From contig CAJMOO010000100.1 of the NCBI GenBank assembly GCA_905215045.1, forward strand, positions 1-6,548: a stretch of DNA of 6,548 nucleotides, read 5' to 3'. Source of the DNA: an uncultured bacterium. GTDB lineage: Bacteria > Bacillota_A > Clostridia > Lachnospirales > Lachnospiraceae. A model generated the notes under the pieces. The model had not been told where the DNA came from, made no database searches, and saw only the letters and a list, made by a program, of their open reading frames with translations. Positions 1 to 6,332 of the stretch are shown in pieces. Numbering within the stretch: position 1 is the stretch's first letter; each line of letters starts with the position of its first letter. Position numbers and translations under genes: made by a program.

Positions 1-84
1 GCTGCGCTTCCAATCGTTTATTTATTTTTTATCATATACTCGAAATCTACAGTTGACCAACTTACAAAAATTTAAATTTATTTC
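1..84. other. Non-coding flank downstream of the amt-PII gene
   Basis: AT-rich sequence after the amt-PII stop codon, running to the window edge. I see no convincing gene, RNA or GC-rich hairpin with a T-tract. The only symmetry is a weak AGTTG-GT-CAACT palindrome around 49-60, with no T-run after it on the minus strand. The transcript end of the amt-PII gene is therefore either outside the window or not of the simple intrinsic type. Confidence 0.5.
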
Positions 85-1827
85 TTATTCAACGTCTGCT
101 AATGCTGCAAGATTTTCTTCTCCTGTACGGATTTTAATAACTTTATCTACGTTGTATACAAAGATCTTACCATCTCCGATATGACCTGTGTAAAGAGCTT
201 TCTTCGCAGCTTCAATGATGTTTTCTACTGGGATATTTCCTACGATAACTTCAACTTTAACTTTTGGAAGTAATGTTGCATCGACTTCAGCACCTCTGTA
301 ACGTTCTCCGGCACCTTTCTGGATACCACAACCCATTACCTGAGTAACTGTCATACCAGTAACTCCGACATCGTTCATAGCTTTTCTTAACTTGTCGTAT
401 CTTGTTAATTTTGCGATAATAACAACTTTGTACATTCCTGTTACAAGATCTGGAGCTTTGCTAACCTGTACGGCTGCTGCTTTCTGAACTTCAGAAGCCT
501 GTTCGTAATCTTCCTGTCCAAGAACTGTATTTGCATTTTCTTCCATGATCATTGTGTTAGAAATATCCATCATACTGAATCCAGCGTATGCTGATGTTAA
601 ACCATGTTCTGGTCCATCCAGACCGATGATCTCTTCTTCTTCTGTTACACGAAGACCAATCGTTGCTTTGATAATTGTAAATGTTAAACTGATCGTCACG
701 GCTGTCCAAGCGCAGACACAAACAATACCGATGATCTGAATCTTTAATAATCCAAATCCACCACCATAGAAAAGTCCATTTAATTCACTTCCTGGTGCAG
801 TTTTTGTTGCAAATAATCCTGTTGCTAATGTTCCCCATAAACCGTTCATAAAATGAACTGCTACGGCTCCAACTGGGTCATCAATTCTTAATTTATAATC
901 TAATAACCATACTCCAAAACAAACAAGTAATCCAGAAACTGCTCCGATCACAATTGCTCCAAAAGCATCTGTGACATCACATGGTGCTGTGATCGCTACA
1001 AGTCCTGCAAGAGATGCATTTAATGACATTGATACATCAGGTTTTCCATATTTTACCCATGTAAATACCATACAAACAACTGTTGCGACTGCTGGTGAAA
1101 TTGTTGTTGTTACGAAGATAGATCCTAACTGTTCAACAGATGTTGCTGCTGCACCGTTGAATCCATACCAGCCAAGCCATAAGATAAATACTCCTAATGC
1201 TCCAAGTGGAATATTATGTCCTGGGAATGCATTTACTTTTGTAATATTTCCATCTTTATCTTTTGTGAATTTACCAATACGTGGTCCTAAGAATTTTGCT
1301 CCGATCAGTGCGGATAATCCACCAACCATATGAATTGCACAAGATCCTGCGAAATCGTGGAATCCCATCTGTGCTAACCATCCACCGCCCCAGATCCAAT
1401 GTGCTTCGATCGGATAGATCAATGCAGAGATTACTGCGGAATAAATACAGTAAGATAAGAATTTTGTTCTTTCTGCCATGGCTCCGGATACGATCGTTGC
1501 TGTTGTTGCACAGAATACTAAGTTGAATACGAAACTGGACCAGTCAAAATTTGCATAAGATGTAAAAATATCAAATCCAGGTTTTCCGATCAACCCGATC
1601 ATATCTTCCCCGAGTAATAAACTGAAACCGATCAGAATAAATACACAAGTACCAATACAGAAGTCCATCAGGTTTTTCATGATAATATTTCCGGCATTCT
1701 TAGCTCTTGTAAATCCGGCTTCAACCATAGCGAATCCGGCCTGCATCCAGAATACCAGTGCGGCTCCGATCAGGAACCATACCCCAAAGATCTGGGTGTT
1801 CATTGCGTTCATAATTTCTTTTGTCAT
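85..1827 (-). CDS. Ammonium channel fused to a C-terminal PII signalling domain (Amt-PII)
   Basis: A 580-residue membrane protein predicted to conduct ammonium and to carry its own PII regulator. The Amt part (about residues 10-415) has many hydrophobic helices and family landmarks: MQAGFAMVEAGF near 28-39, the GAMAER stretch near 115-120, HDFAG with Asp158, and the pore twin histidines His166 (AIHMVGG) and His325 (AVHFMNG). After an acidic GLDGPEHG tail and a linker of about 45 residues comes a complete PII domain from Met465 (MYKVVIIAKL). It has the GMTVTQVMG core, QKG, a T-loop with YRGAE, the TGHIGDGKIF nucleotide-binding loop and a closing RTGEE. The residue matching the uridylylated Tyr51 of E. 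coli GlnB is Val515 here, so UTase-type control is not expected; ATP/ADP and 2-oxoglutarate sensing is the inferred input. In free PII/Amt pairs the T-loop plugs the channel; here the plug is tethered. The start at 1827 was chosen because it has a GGGAGG site, whereas an in-frame ATG at 1866 has none. Confidence 0.93.
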   Translation of the reverse strand: MTKEIMNAMNTQIFGVWFLIGAALVFWMQAGFAMVEAGFTRAKNAGNIIMKNLMDFCIGTCVFILIGFSLLLGEDMIGLIGKPGFDIFTSYANFDWSSFVFNLVFCATTATIVSGAMAERTKFLSYCIYSAVISALIYPIEAHWIWGGGWLAQMGFHDFAGSCAIHMVGGLSALIGAKFLGPRIGKFTKDKDGNITKVNAFPGHNIPLGALGVFILWLGWYGFNGAAATSVEQLGSIFVTTTISPAVATVVCMVFTWVKYGKPDVSMSLNASLAGLVAITAPCDVTDAFGAIVIGAVSGLLVCFGVWLLDYKLRIDDPVGAVAVHFMNGLWGTLATGLFATKTAPGSELNGLFYGGGFGLLKIQIIGIVCVCAWTAVTISLTFTIIKATIGLRVTEEEEIIGLDGPEHGLTSAYAGFSMMDISNTMIMEENANTVLGQEDYEQASEVQKAAAVQVSKAPDLVTGMYKVVIIAKLTRYDKLRKAMNDVGVTGMTVTQVMGCGIQKGAGERYRGAEVDATLLPKVKVEVIVGNIPVENIIEAAKKALYTGHIGDGKIFVYNVDKVIKIRTGEENLAALADVE

Positions 1828-1835
1828 ATCTTTGT

Positions 1836-1841
1836 CCTCCC
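1836..1841 (-). promoter_or_regulatory. Ribosome binding site of the amt-PII gene
   Basis: GGGAGG on the minus strand, with 8 nt between the GGAGG core and the ATG at 1827. It fixes the start of the Amt-PII protein at MTKEIMN rather than 13 codons upstream at 1866, where the preceding bases (TTTCTCCTGA) are pyrimidine-rich and could not serve as a Shine-Dalgarno site. Confidence 0.85.
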
Positions 1842-1929
1842 ATTTCGAAAGTTTTTGTTTTTTCATTCAGGAGAAACGCGCGTGTCTTTACTCAATGAAT
1901 TGATTGAAGGCCTTTAGAAATCCTTCTTG

Positions 1930-1982
1930 ATAAAAAGAAAAGGCGTTATGAAGAATGATCTGTGTCATCTCATAACGCCTTT
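1930..1982 (-). terminator. Intrinsic terminator/attenuator in the amt-PII leader
   Basis: Read on the minus strand, AAAGGCGTTATGA (1982-1970) pairs perfectly with TCATAACGCCTTT (1951-1939), a 13-bp stem. The 18-nt loop contains a further small hairpin. The stem is followed by TCTTTTTAT (1938-1930), so it has the form of an intrinsic terminator for minus-strand transcription; on the plus strand only a short T-run follows. It lies only a few bases downstream of the predicted amt-PII transcription start, so it must stop or be bypassed by amt-PII transcripts. It is also the first good terminator after the response regulator gene, so it may end the upstream operon as well. Confidence 0.82.
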
Positions 1983-1988
1983 GTTATG
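1954..1988 (-). promoter_or_regulatory. Candidate ANTAR-type dual-hexaloop antiterminator
   Basis: Two short hairpins compete with the terminator. P1 is CATAAC (1988-1983), hexaloop AAAGGC (1982-1977), GTTATG (1976-1971). P2 is GATGA (1969-1965), loop CACAGA (1964-1959), TCATT (1958-1954), five pairs with one G-U. P1 uses the 3' arm and loop that form the left arm of the terminator, so P1 and the terminator exclude each other. ANTAR proteins such as EutV and NasR bind paired hexaloops with A at position 1 and G at position 4. P1 fits exactly; P2 has the AxxG spacing displaced by one base, a weaker match. The 5' arm of P1 lies at the predicted RNA 5' end, so its full stem depends on the exact start. 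The function is inferred; the fold and the mutual exclusion are visible. The downstream ammonium channel gene is the kind of target expected. Confidence 0.5.
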
Positions 1989-1994
1989 GTTGGA

Positions 1995-2023
1995 ATTATA
2001 AACGCCTTATTTTTATTTGTCAA
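1995..2023 (-). promoter_or_regulatory. Consensus sigma-70/SigA promoter of the amt-PII gene
   Basis: Minus-strand TTGACA (2023-2018), a 17-bp spacer and TATAAT (2000-1995): both hexamers are exact consensus at the optimal distance. AT-rich sequence upstream of the -35 box could act as an UP element. Transcription is predicted to start near 1987-1988, giving a leader of about 160 nt before the ATG at 1827. So strong a promoter directly ahead of a terminator suggests that control lies in elongation rather than initiation. Confidence 0.88.
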
Positions 2024-2074
2024 TAATATTTTTAGCATTTTTTATGCAAAGAATGTATCTTTTTTAGCACAATC

Positions 2075-2788
2075 TTAACTATTTAATTCGTTCTCAAGCA
2101 TACGGTATCCGACTCCGACTTCTGTAAAAACATACTTTGGAACTGCTGGATTTTCCTCGATCTTGCGGCGGATATTTGCCATATTTACTCGCAAAATCCT
2201 ATTGTTCGTATCTGCGTGAGGTCCCCAGATATCTTTGATGATAGACTCATATGTAATAACCTTTCCTGCATTCTCTGCAAGAAGGGATACCAGTTTATAT
2301 TCAATCTGTGTAAGACGGATTTCTTCTTCTCCAAGAAAGACTCTTCGCTTATCAAAATCAATCTTTAACTGACCTGCATGATACATTGGTGTCTTCGTCT
2401 CTGCTCCCATTGGTTGTCTTCTATGTCTTAGGGCAGTACGGATTCTTGCAAGCAATTCCTGATTACCAAATGGTTTGGTGATATAGTCATCTGCTCCGGC
2501 ATCCAGGGCTTTTACTTTCTCTGATTCTCTGTTTCTCGCAGAAATCACGATGATCGGCGTAACTGCCCATTTTCTGATTTCAGAGATCACATCGATTCCA
2601 TCCATATCCGGCAGTCCAAGATCTAATAAGATCACATCCGGACAGTATGATTCCGCACACTGGATCGCCTGATTTCCTGTAGTCGCTATGATTGGTTTGT
2701 AGCCATTGGTTTTTAAGATCGTTGATATAAAATTGCCAATGTTTTCTTCATCTTCAGCAATCAATACATTAAATTTTATCTCTGTCAT
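2075..2788 (-). CDS. KdpE-like OmpR/PhoB-family response regulator
   Basis: A cytoplasmic DNA-binding regulator of 237 residues, the normal length for the family. The receiver domain (about 6-120) has the acidic pocket Glu12/Asp13, the phospho-acceptor Asp56 in LLDLGLPDMDG, Ser83 and Lys105 in TKPFG. The winged-helix domain (about 136-232) has RLTQIEYKLVSLL, NAGKVITYESI, the DIWGPHA turn and the closing TEVGVGYRM. LDLGLPD, the spacing and the WGPHA element match KdpE most closely among OmpR-type regulators. The ATG overlaps the kinase stop codon by 4 nt (ATGA), and a GGAGG lies 10 nt upstream inside the kinase gene, so the pair is probably translationally coupled. Targets cannot be read from the sequence; no kdpFABC genes are in the window. 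Partner assignment is firm; a K+-linked role is only a family-based guess. Confidence 0.92.
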   Translation of the reverse strand: MTEIKFNVLIAEDEENIGNFISTILKTNGYKPIIATTGNQAIQCAESYCPDVILLDLGLPDMDGIDVISEIRKWAVTPIIVISARNRESEKVKALDAGADDYITKPFGNQELLARIRTALRHRRQPMGAETKTPMYHAGQLKIDFDKRRVFLGEEEIRLTQIEYKLVSLLAENAGKVITYESIIKDIWGPHADTNNRILRVNMANIRRKIEENPAVPKYVFTEVGVGYRMLENELNS

Positions 2789-3936
2789 AGTTCCTTTTCC
2801 TCCGTCAATTCTTTTTCATCCATTGGCAGACTAAAACTAAACTCTGCTCCATCCTCATAGTTTCTTGCATAGACATCACCTTGATGTGCCATAACAATTG
2901 ATTTACAGATACTTAACCCAATACCCATACCCTTACGACTTTCATGATCTATAGCACCTGCACAACCGTCGAACAACTGGTCCAAGCGCTCTGGTGCGAT
3001 ACCATTTCCGTGGTCACGGATATAGAATACAACTTTGTTACCTTCTTCTTTGATATCAAGTTCAATAGGTGCATCACTTCCAGAATGTACCCATGCATTT
3101 TCCAAAAGGTTCATAATTACCTGCTCAATCAAAGTCGGATCCATTGGAACCATTAAAAAATCTTCTGGGATCTTTACCTTTAATTCACTGTCTGGATATC
3201 GCTTCTGATAACGCTGGATTGCTTCTGCTACAACTTCTTCGAGAGGTTCCGGTACTTTCTTTACATGTGGCTGTGTGTCACTTCCATTGCTCTGGATCCT
3301 CGTGATACTAAGCAGGTTTTCTACCATATTTAACAACCAGTTTGCATCTTCTTTGATTCCCATGACAAGCTGATCTTTTGCATCTTCATCCAGCTGGTCT
3401 TTGGCTTCTAAATACGTCGAACTTGCCCCGATCATTCCAGTCAGCGGAGTCCTAAGATCATGTGAGATCGCTCTTAATAAATTTGAGCGCATCTTCTCCT
3501 TTTCTTTCTCAATCTGAAGCTCATTGATCTGCTTGTTATATTCATTTAATTTTGCAAGTTCTTTCTCTCTCTTGACAGCTGCTTCTTTCTCTCGGTTTAA
3601 GCTTGTTGTTGTCATATTCGTGATGATTGCGATCACTAAAATTCCAAGAAATGTCATCGGATATCCGTCAATCATGAAATTAATCTTAAAGTATGGAAAC
3701 GTAAATCTCCAATTAATAAAAATAACGCTTAACAGTGAGGAAACAATTCCCCATCCATATCCTTTTGTATATCTTGAGATAAAAAAAGTTGCCAATGTAT
3801 AAATCATTGGCACATTAATGTTGTGAGCTGTCTGATAGAAAAAAATATGCGCAATGATGGTCGCAATGATCAGGATCGTGATCGAGATCAAAAAATCCTT
3901 CTCCCACTGCATCAAACCTTTTTCATTCTGCTCCAT
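2785..3936 (-). CDS. KdpD-like membrane sensor histidine kinase, short form
   Basis: A 383-residue sensor kinase that should autophosphorylate and pass phosphate to the regulator encoded next to it. The N-terminus has about four hydrophobic helices (near 14-33, 42-55, 62-76 and 93-108) resembling the DUF4118 membrane unit of KdpD. A highly charged, probably coiled-coil stretch (about 113-150) leads to the dimerisation helix with His159 in RAISHDLRTPLTG. The ATPase domain shows the N box (NLLENAWVHS, about 276-285), the G1 box DHGNGI (308-313) and the G2 box GMGIGLSIC (336-344). Full-length KdpD is more than twice as long because it starts with cytoplasmic KdpD and USP-like sensor domains; these are absent. 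The start lies 2 nt after the DUF1934 stop, with a GGAG site 7 nt upstream, so the protein is complete rather than truncated by mutation. The signal is unknown. Confidence 0.9.
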   Translation of the reverse strand: MEQNEKGLMQWEKDFLISITILIIATIIAHIFFYQTAHNINVPMIYTLATFFISRYTKGYGWGIVSSLLSVIFINWRFTFPYFKINFMIDGYPMTFLGILVIAIITNMTTTSLNREKEAAVKREKELAKLNEYNKQINELQIEKEKEKMRSNLLRAISHDLRTPLTGMIGASSTYLEAKDQLDEDAKDQLVMGIKEDANWLLNMVENLLSITRIQSNGSDTQPHVKKVPEPLEEVVAEAIQRYQKRYPDSELKVKIPEDFLMVPMDPTLIEQVIMNLLENAWVHSGSDAPIELDIKEEGNKVVFYIRDHGNGIAPERLDQLFDGCAGAIDHESRKGMGIGLSICKSIVMAHQGDVYARNYEDGAEFSFSLPMDEKELTEEKEL

Positions 3937-3938
3937 GT

Positions 3939-4361
3939 TTATTCTCCATTCGGCCGGATATTCACATCTATCTTACATTTTGAGACGTGATCAGAGTTCA
4001 TACTCAGATCATAATCCACTTTAAGGTGCATCTGTTCTTCTTCTTCGATCCAGTCAATATTGCTTGTATTGACCCCCATCAAAAGACTTCCAAATGGTGT
4101 ATCGTAGTAAGAGAGGTTTTCTTTTCCCTCTTCAAAGACCATATGAGAAGACTGTCCTCCTTTTCTTGTAAGTTCCACACTCTTTGGTCCGATCTTTATG
4201 ACATTTTTTACGATCTCGTTATCTTCAGAAAGTTCATCGTATAAAATATAATGTTTTCCATTTCTCAGGTAATAGGCACCTGTCGTCATCATCTCGATCG
4301 GATCATTTGGATCTACATCCATCTGAAGTCCTGAAATATTAATTAATATATCTTTTGTCAT
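3939..4361 (-). CDS. DUF1934 (YwiB-like) small beta-barrel protein
   Basis: A 140-residue cytoplasmic protein without signal peptide or membrane helix. The alternating beta pattern and several blocks fit the DUF1934/YwiB family, which is predicted to adopt a calycin-like barrel: TTGAYYLRNGKHYILYDE near 26-43, VELTRKGGQSSHMVFEEG near 62-79, YYDTPFGSLLMGV near 85-97 and KVDYDLSMN near 114-122. The biochemical function of the family is not established. It sits 14 nt after murI and 2 nt before the sensor kinase gene, so it is an internal member of the wall-precursor/two-component operon. The ribosome binding site is modest (AGGAAGTGAAG before the ATG), so translation may partly depend on readthrough of ribosomes from murI. 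Family assignment is by recall of the pattern, not by search. Confidence 0.8.
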   Translation of the reverse strand: MTKDILINISGLQMDVDPNDPIEMMTTGAYYLRNGKHYILYDELSEDNEIVKNVIKIGPKSVELTRKGGQSSHMVFEEGKENLSYYDTPFGSLLMGVNTSNIDWIEEEEQMHLKVDYDLSMNSDHVSKCKIDVNIRPNGE

Positions 4362-4375
4362 CTTATCTTCACTTC

Positions 4376-5179
4376 CTAATAATTCTCAATATCTACCGGC
4401 TGTACCTGATCCACACGGCATGGAAGTACTTTGTCGGCAAATGATAAAAACTGGTCAGCCATATCACTGACATAATATTCATACCTTGCAGTATGATCTT
4501 CTGAAGCCGCCATATCTCTCTGTGCAAGCATCTGCTTTAAAGTCTTCGCAACTTCATAAGCAGGATTTACAAGTGTAACCTTATCCCCGACAAATCGCTG
4601 GATCGGATTGATCAACAGTGGGTAATGTGTACATCCAAGGATCAGAGAATCAATATCATATTGCTTAAATTCTCTTAAATATCTAGATACCATATCTTCT
4701 GTAATGCGATCATCAATCAATCCCTCTTCTACCAGAGGGACAAATAATGGACATGCTTTTGTAACGACAGTCACAGATGGATCTAGTTTCCTTAAATATT
4801 GGCCATACTGTCCACTCTTGATCGTTGCATTTGTCCCAATGATCCCGATATTCTTGTTCTTCGTCGCATTCATTGCTGCGATCGCACCTGGCTGTACCAT
4901 ACCGATGATCGGCACATTATAAAGTTCCTGTAAATCAGCTAAGGCGAGCGCACTCGCTGTATTACAGGCGATGACCACTGCTTTAACACCCTTGCTCAAC
5001 AGAAAATTGACAATCTGTCTGGAATAGCGCACGATCGTATCCTTAGACTTCGTTCCATAAGGTACACGTGCGGTATCCCCAAAATATATCATACTTTCTT
5101 CCGGGAGCTGGCGCATGATCTCTCTTGCAACAGTGAGTCCGCCAACTCCAGAATCAAACACCCCGATTGGTGCATTCAT
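4376..5179 (-). CDS. murI: Glutamate racemase
   Basis: Cofactor-independent racemase converting L-glutamate to D-glutamate, the second amino acid of the peptidoglycan stem peptide; cytoplasmic. At 267 residues it has the usual length. The signatures are all present: IGVFDSGVGGL with Asp9/Ser10, YFGDTARVPYG (32-42), the first catalytic cysteine Cys72 in VIACNTASA, and the second catalytic cysteine Cys183 followed by His185 in LGCTHYPLL. The two-cysteine arrangement separates it from aspartate racemase-like relatives only together with the FGDTARVPYG block, which is also present. It starts 12 nt after the ddl stop; the TAG of ddl is embedded in a TTAGGAGG ribosome binding site 8 nt before the ATG. 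Pairing with ddl places synthesis of D-Glu and D-Ala-D-Ala under one promoter. Confidence 0.96.
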   Translation of the reverse strand: MNAPIGVFDSGVGGLTVAREIMRQLPEESMIYFGDTARVPYGTKSKDTIVRYSRQIVNFLLSKGVKAVVIACNTASALALADLQELYNVPIIGMVQPGAIAAMNATKNKNIGIIGTNATIKSGQYGQYLRKLDPSVTVVTKACPLFVPLVEEGLIDDRITEDMVSRYLREFKQYDIDSLILGCTHYPLLINPIQRFVGDKVTLVNPAYEVAKTLKQMLAQRDMAASEDHTARYEYYVSDMADQFLSFADKVLPCRVDQVQPVDIENY

Positions 5180-5191
5180 ATCAAATTCCTC

Positions 5192-6253
5192 CTAACGATA
5201 TCTTGTCATTGCCTGATCGATCAATGTATCAAGTAACTCAGGAATGTCAAGTCCGCATGCTTTCCATAACATTGGATACATACTGATCGATGTGAATCCT
5301 GGCAATGTGTTGATCTCGTTAAATACAACTCTTCCTGATTCTTCTAAAAAGAAGTCAACTCTTGATAATCCAAATCCGTCAACAGCTCTAAAGATCGCTT
5401 CTGCATCTTCTTTGATCTTGCGTTTAGATTCTTCTGGCATCTCTGGATCAACAACCGTTTTAGACTCTGCATTGTTGTATTTTGCATCAAAATCATAGAA
5501 CGCGGCTTCTTCGGCTGCAAGGATCTCTCCAACACATGTACTCTTCACCTGTGTTCTGTCACCTAACACCGCACATTCCACTTCTCTTCCGACAATTGTT
5601 TCCTCACAAAGGATATTACGGTCATGTTTCACTGCTTCGTATAATGCCGCTTCCAATTCTTTTCTATTCTCTGCTTTGGAAACTCCCTTAGAAGATCCTG
5701 CACAAGATGGTTTTACGAAGATTGGATATGGAATTTCCTTTTCCACACGATCCATTGCTTCTTCTAAATGTTCAAAATCGCTTTCTCTGACATGAACAAA
5801 CTTTGCCTGATCGATTCCAATATGATCGACGATGATCTTTGTATATACTTTATCCATTGAAACTGCTGATGCCAATACACCACATCCAACATATGGAATT
5901 TTAGATAATTCAAACAATCCCTGAACGGTTCCATCTTCACCATTCATCCCATGAAGAACTGGGAAGATCACATCAACTTTCTGAAGTTTATATGTACCTT
6001 CTGCAAGAATTACTAAAGAACGAGTTGTTGTATCAGGAGAAATAAATGCTTTCACTTCTCCTTCTCTCCAACTTCCATCTTCGATATCTTTAACACTATC
6101 TACTAATAACCATTTTCCTTCTTTTGTGATTCCAACTAAAATCACATTATATTTTTCAGTGTCCATGTTTTTGATGACTGTTGTTGCTGACAGACATGAA
6201 ACATCATGTTCAGAGGAATCTCCTCCAAAGATCACTACTACATTCTTTTTCAT
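5192..6253 (-). CDS. ddl: D-alanine--D-alanine ligase
   Basis: ATP-grasp enzyme joining two D-alanines for the end of the peptidoglycan stem peptide; cytoplasmic, 353 residues. Visible landmarks are the N-terminal GGDSSEHDVS with Glu15, VLHGMNGEDGTVQG (99-112), VKPSCAGSSKGVSKA (180-194) for ATP binding, the omega-loop FYDFDAKY (252-259) and the metal-binding FNEINTLPGFTS (311-322). The DFDAKY loop is the type found in ordinary D-Ala-D-Ala ligases, not in VanA-type D-Ala-D-Lac ligases, so it is housekeeping rather than glycopeptide resistance. I place the start at 6253 because AAGGAG lies 9 nt upstream; an in-frame ATG at 6274 would add seven residues (MIKEFRS) but has no ribosome binding site and would use the site itself as codons. 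It is the first gene of the five-gene operon. Confidence 0.95.
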   Translation of the reverse strand: MKKNVVVIFGGDSSEHDVSCLSATTVIKNMDTEKYNVILVGITKEGKWLLVDSVKDIEDGSWREGEVKAFISPDTTTRSLVILAEGTYKLQKVDVIFPVLHGMNGEDGTVQGLFELSKIPYVGCGVLASAVSMDKVYTKIIVDHIGIDQAKFVHVRESDFEHLEEAMDRVEKEIPYPIFVKPSCAGSSKGVSKAENRKELEAALYEAVKHDRNILCEETIVGREVECAVLGDRTQVKSTCVGEILAAEEAAFYDFDAKYNNAESKTVVDPEMPEESKRKIKEDAEAIFRAVDGFGLSRVDFFLEESGRVVFNEINTLPGFTSISMYPMLWKACGLDIPELLDTLIDQAMTRYR

Positions 6254-6262
6254 TGATCTAAA

Positions 6263-6268
6263 CTCCTT
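6263..6268 (-). promoter_or_regulatory. Ribosome binding site of ddl
   Basis: AAGGAG on the minus strand, 9 nt before the ATG at 6253. It decides the start: the upstream in-frame ATG at 6274 is preceded only by TTTTTATA. Confidence 0.8.
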
Positions 6269-6303
6269 TATCATTATAAAAAGTATTTCATCATTATCAT
6301 TTG

Positions 6304-6332
6304 ATTATAGCACAAATTTTTCAAAAATAAAT
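6304..6332 (-). promoter_or_regulatory. Extended -10 promoter of the ddl operon
   Basis: Minus-strand TGCTATAAT places a perfect TATAAT at 6309-6304 with the TG of an extended -10. The hexamer 17 bp upstream (ATTTAT, 6332-6327) is a poor -35 box, which an extended -10 can tolerate. The predicted start is near 6297, leaving a leader of roughly 45 nt. The -10 box overlaps the stop codon of the upstream gene remnant. A second TATAAT at 6279-6274 lacks any -35 and is too close to the gene. Confidence 0.65.

Noticed and set aside
971..1333. A plus-strand open frame opposite the ammonium channel gene
   Set aside because: It lies wholly within the strongly conserved minus-strand Amt coding region, has no recognisable domain, and is typical of antisense shadow frames; the same holds for the other plus-strand frames in the window.
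1828..1866. A 13-codon N-terminal extension of Amt-PII starting at the ATG at 1866
   Set aside because: It has no ribosome binding site, it is charged and lysine-rich ahead of the first helix, and it would place the strong GGGAGG site inside the coding region.
1828..1990. A glutamine (glnA-type) riboswitch in the amt-PII leader
   Set aside because: I could not find its three-way junction or conserved core; the two hexaloop hairpins and terminator account for the structure better.
2075..6253. A van-type glycopeptide resistance cluster (ligase plus two-component system)
   Set aside because: The ligase has the DFDAKY omega-loop of ordinary D-Ala-D-Ala ligases, the kinase and regulator are Kdp-like, and there is no vanH, vanX or vanY-like gene.
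6254..6274. Upstream ATG start of ddl at 6274
   Set aside because: No Shine-Dalgarno sequence precedes it, and the AAGGAG that serves the ATG at 6253 would be coding; ligases of this family begin with MKKxxVxxxFGG, as the 6253 start gives.
6270..6300. Fur-like operator in the ddl leader (GATAATGATGAA repeats)
   Set aside because: Only about one and a half hexamer units agree with the Fur pattern and there is no inverted symmetry; simple AT-rich repetition is enough to explain it.
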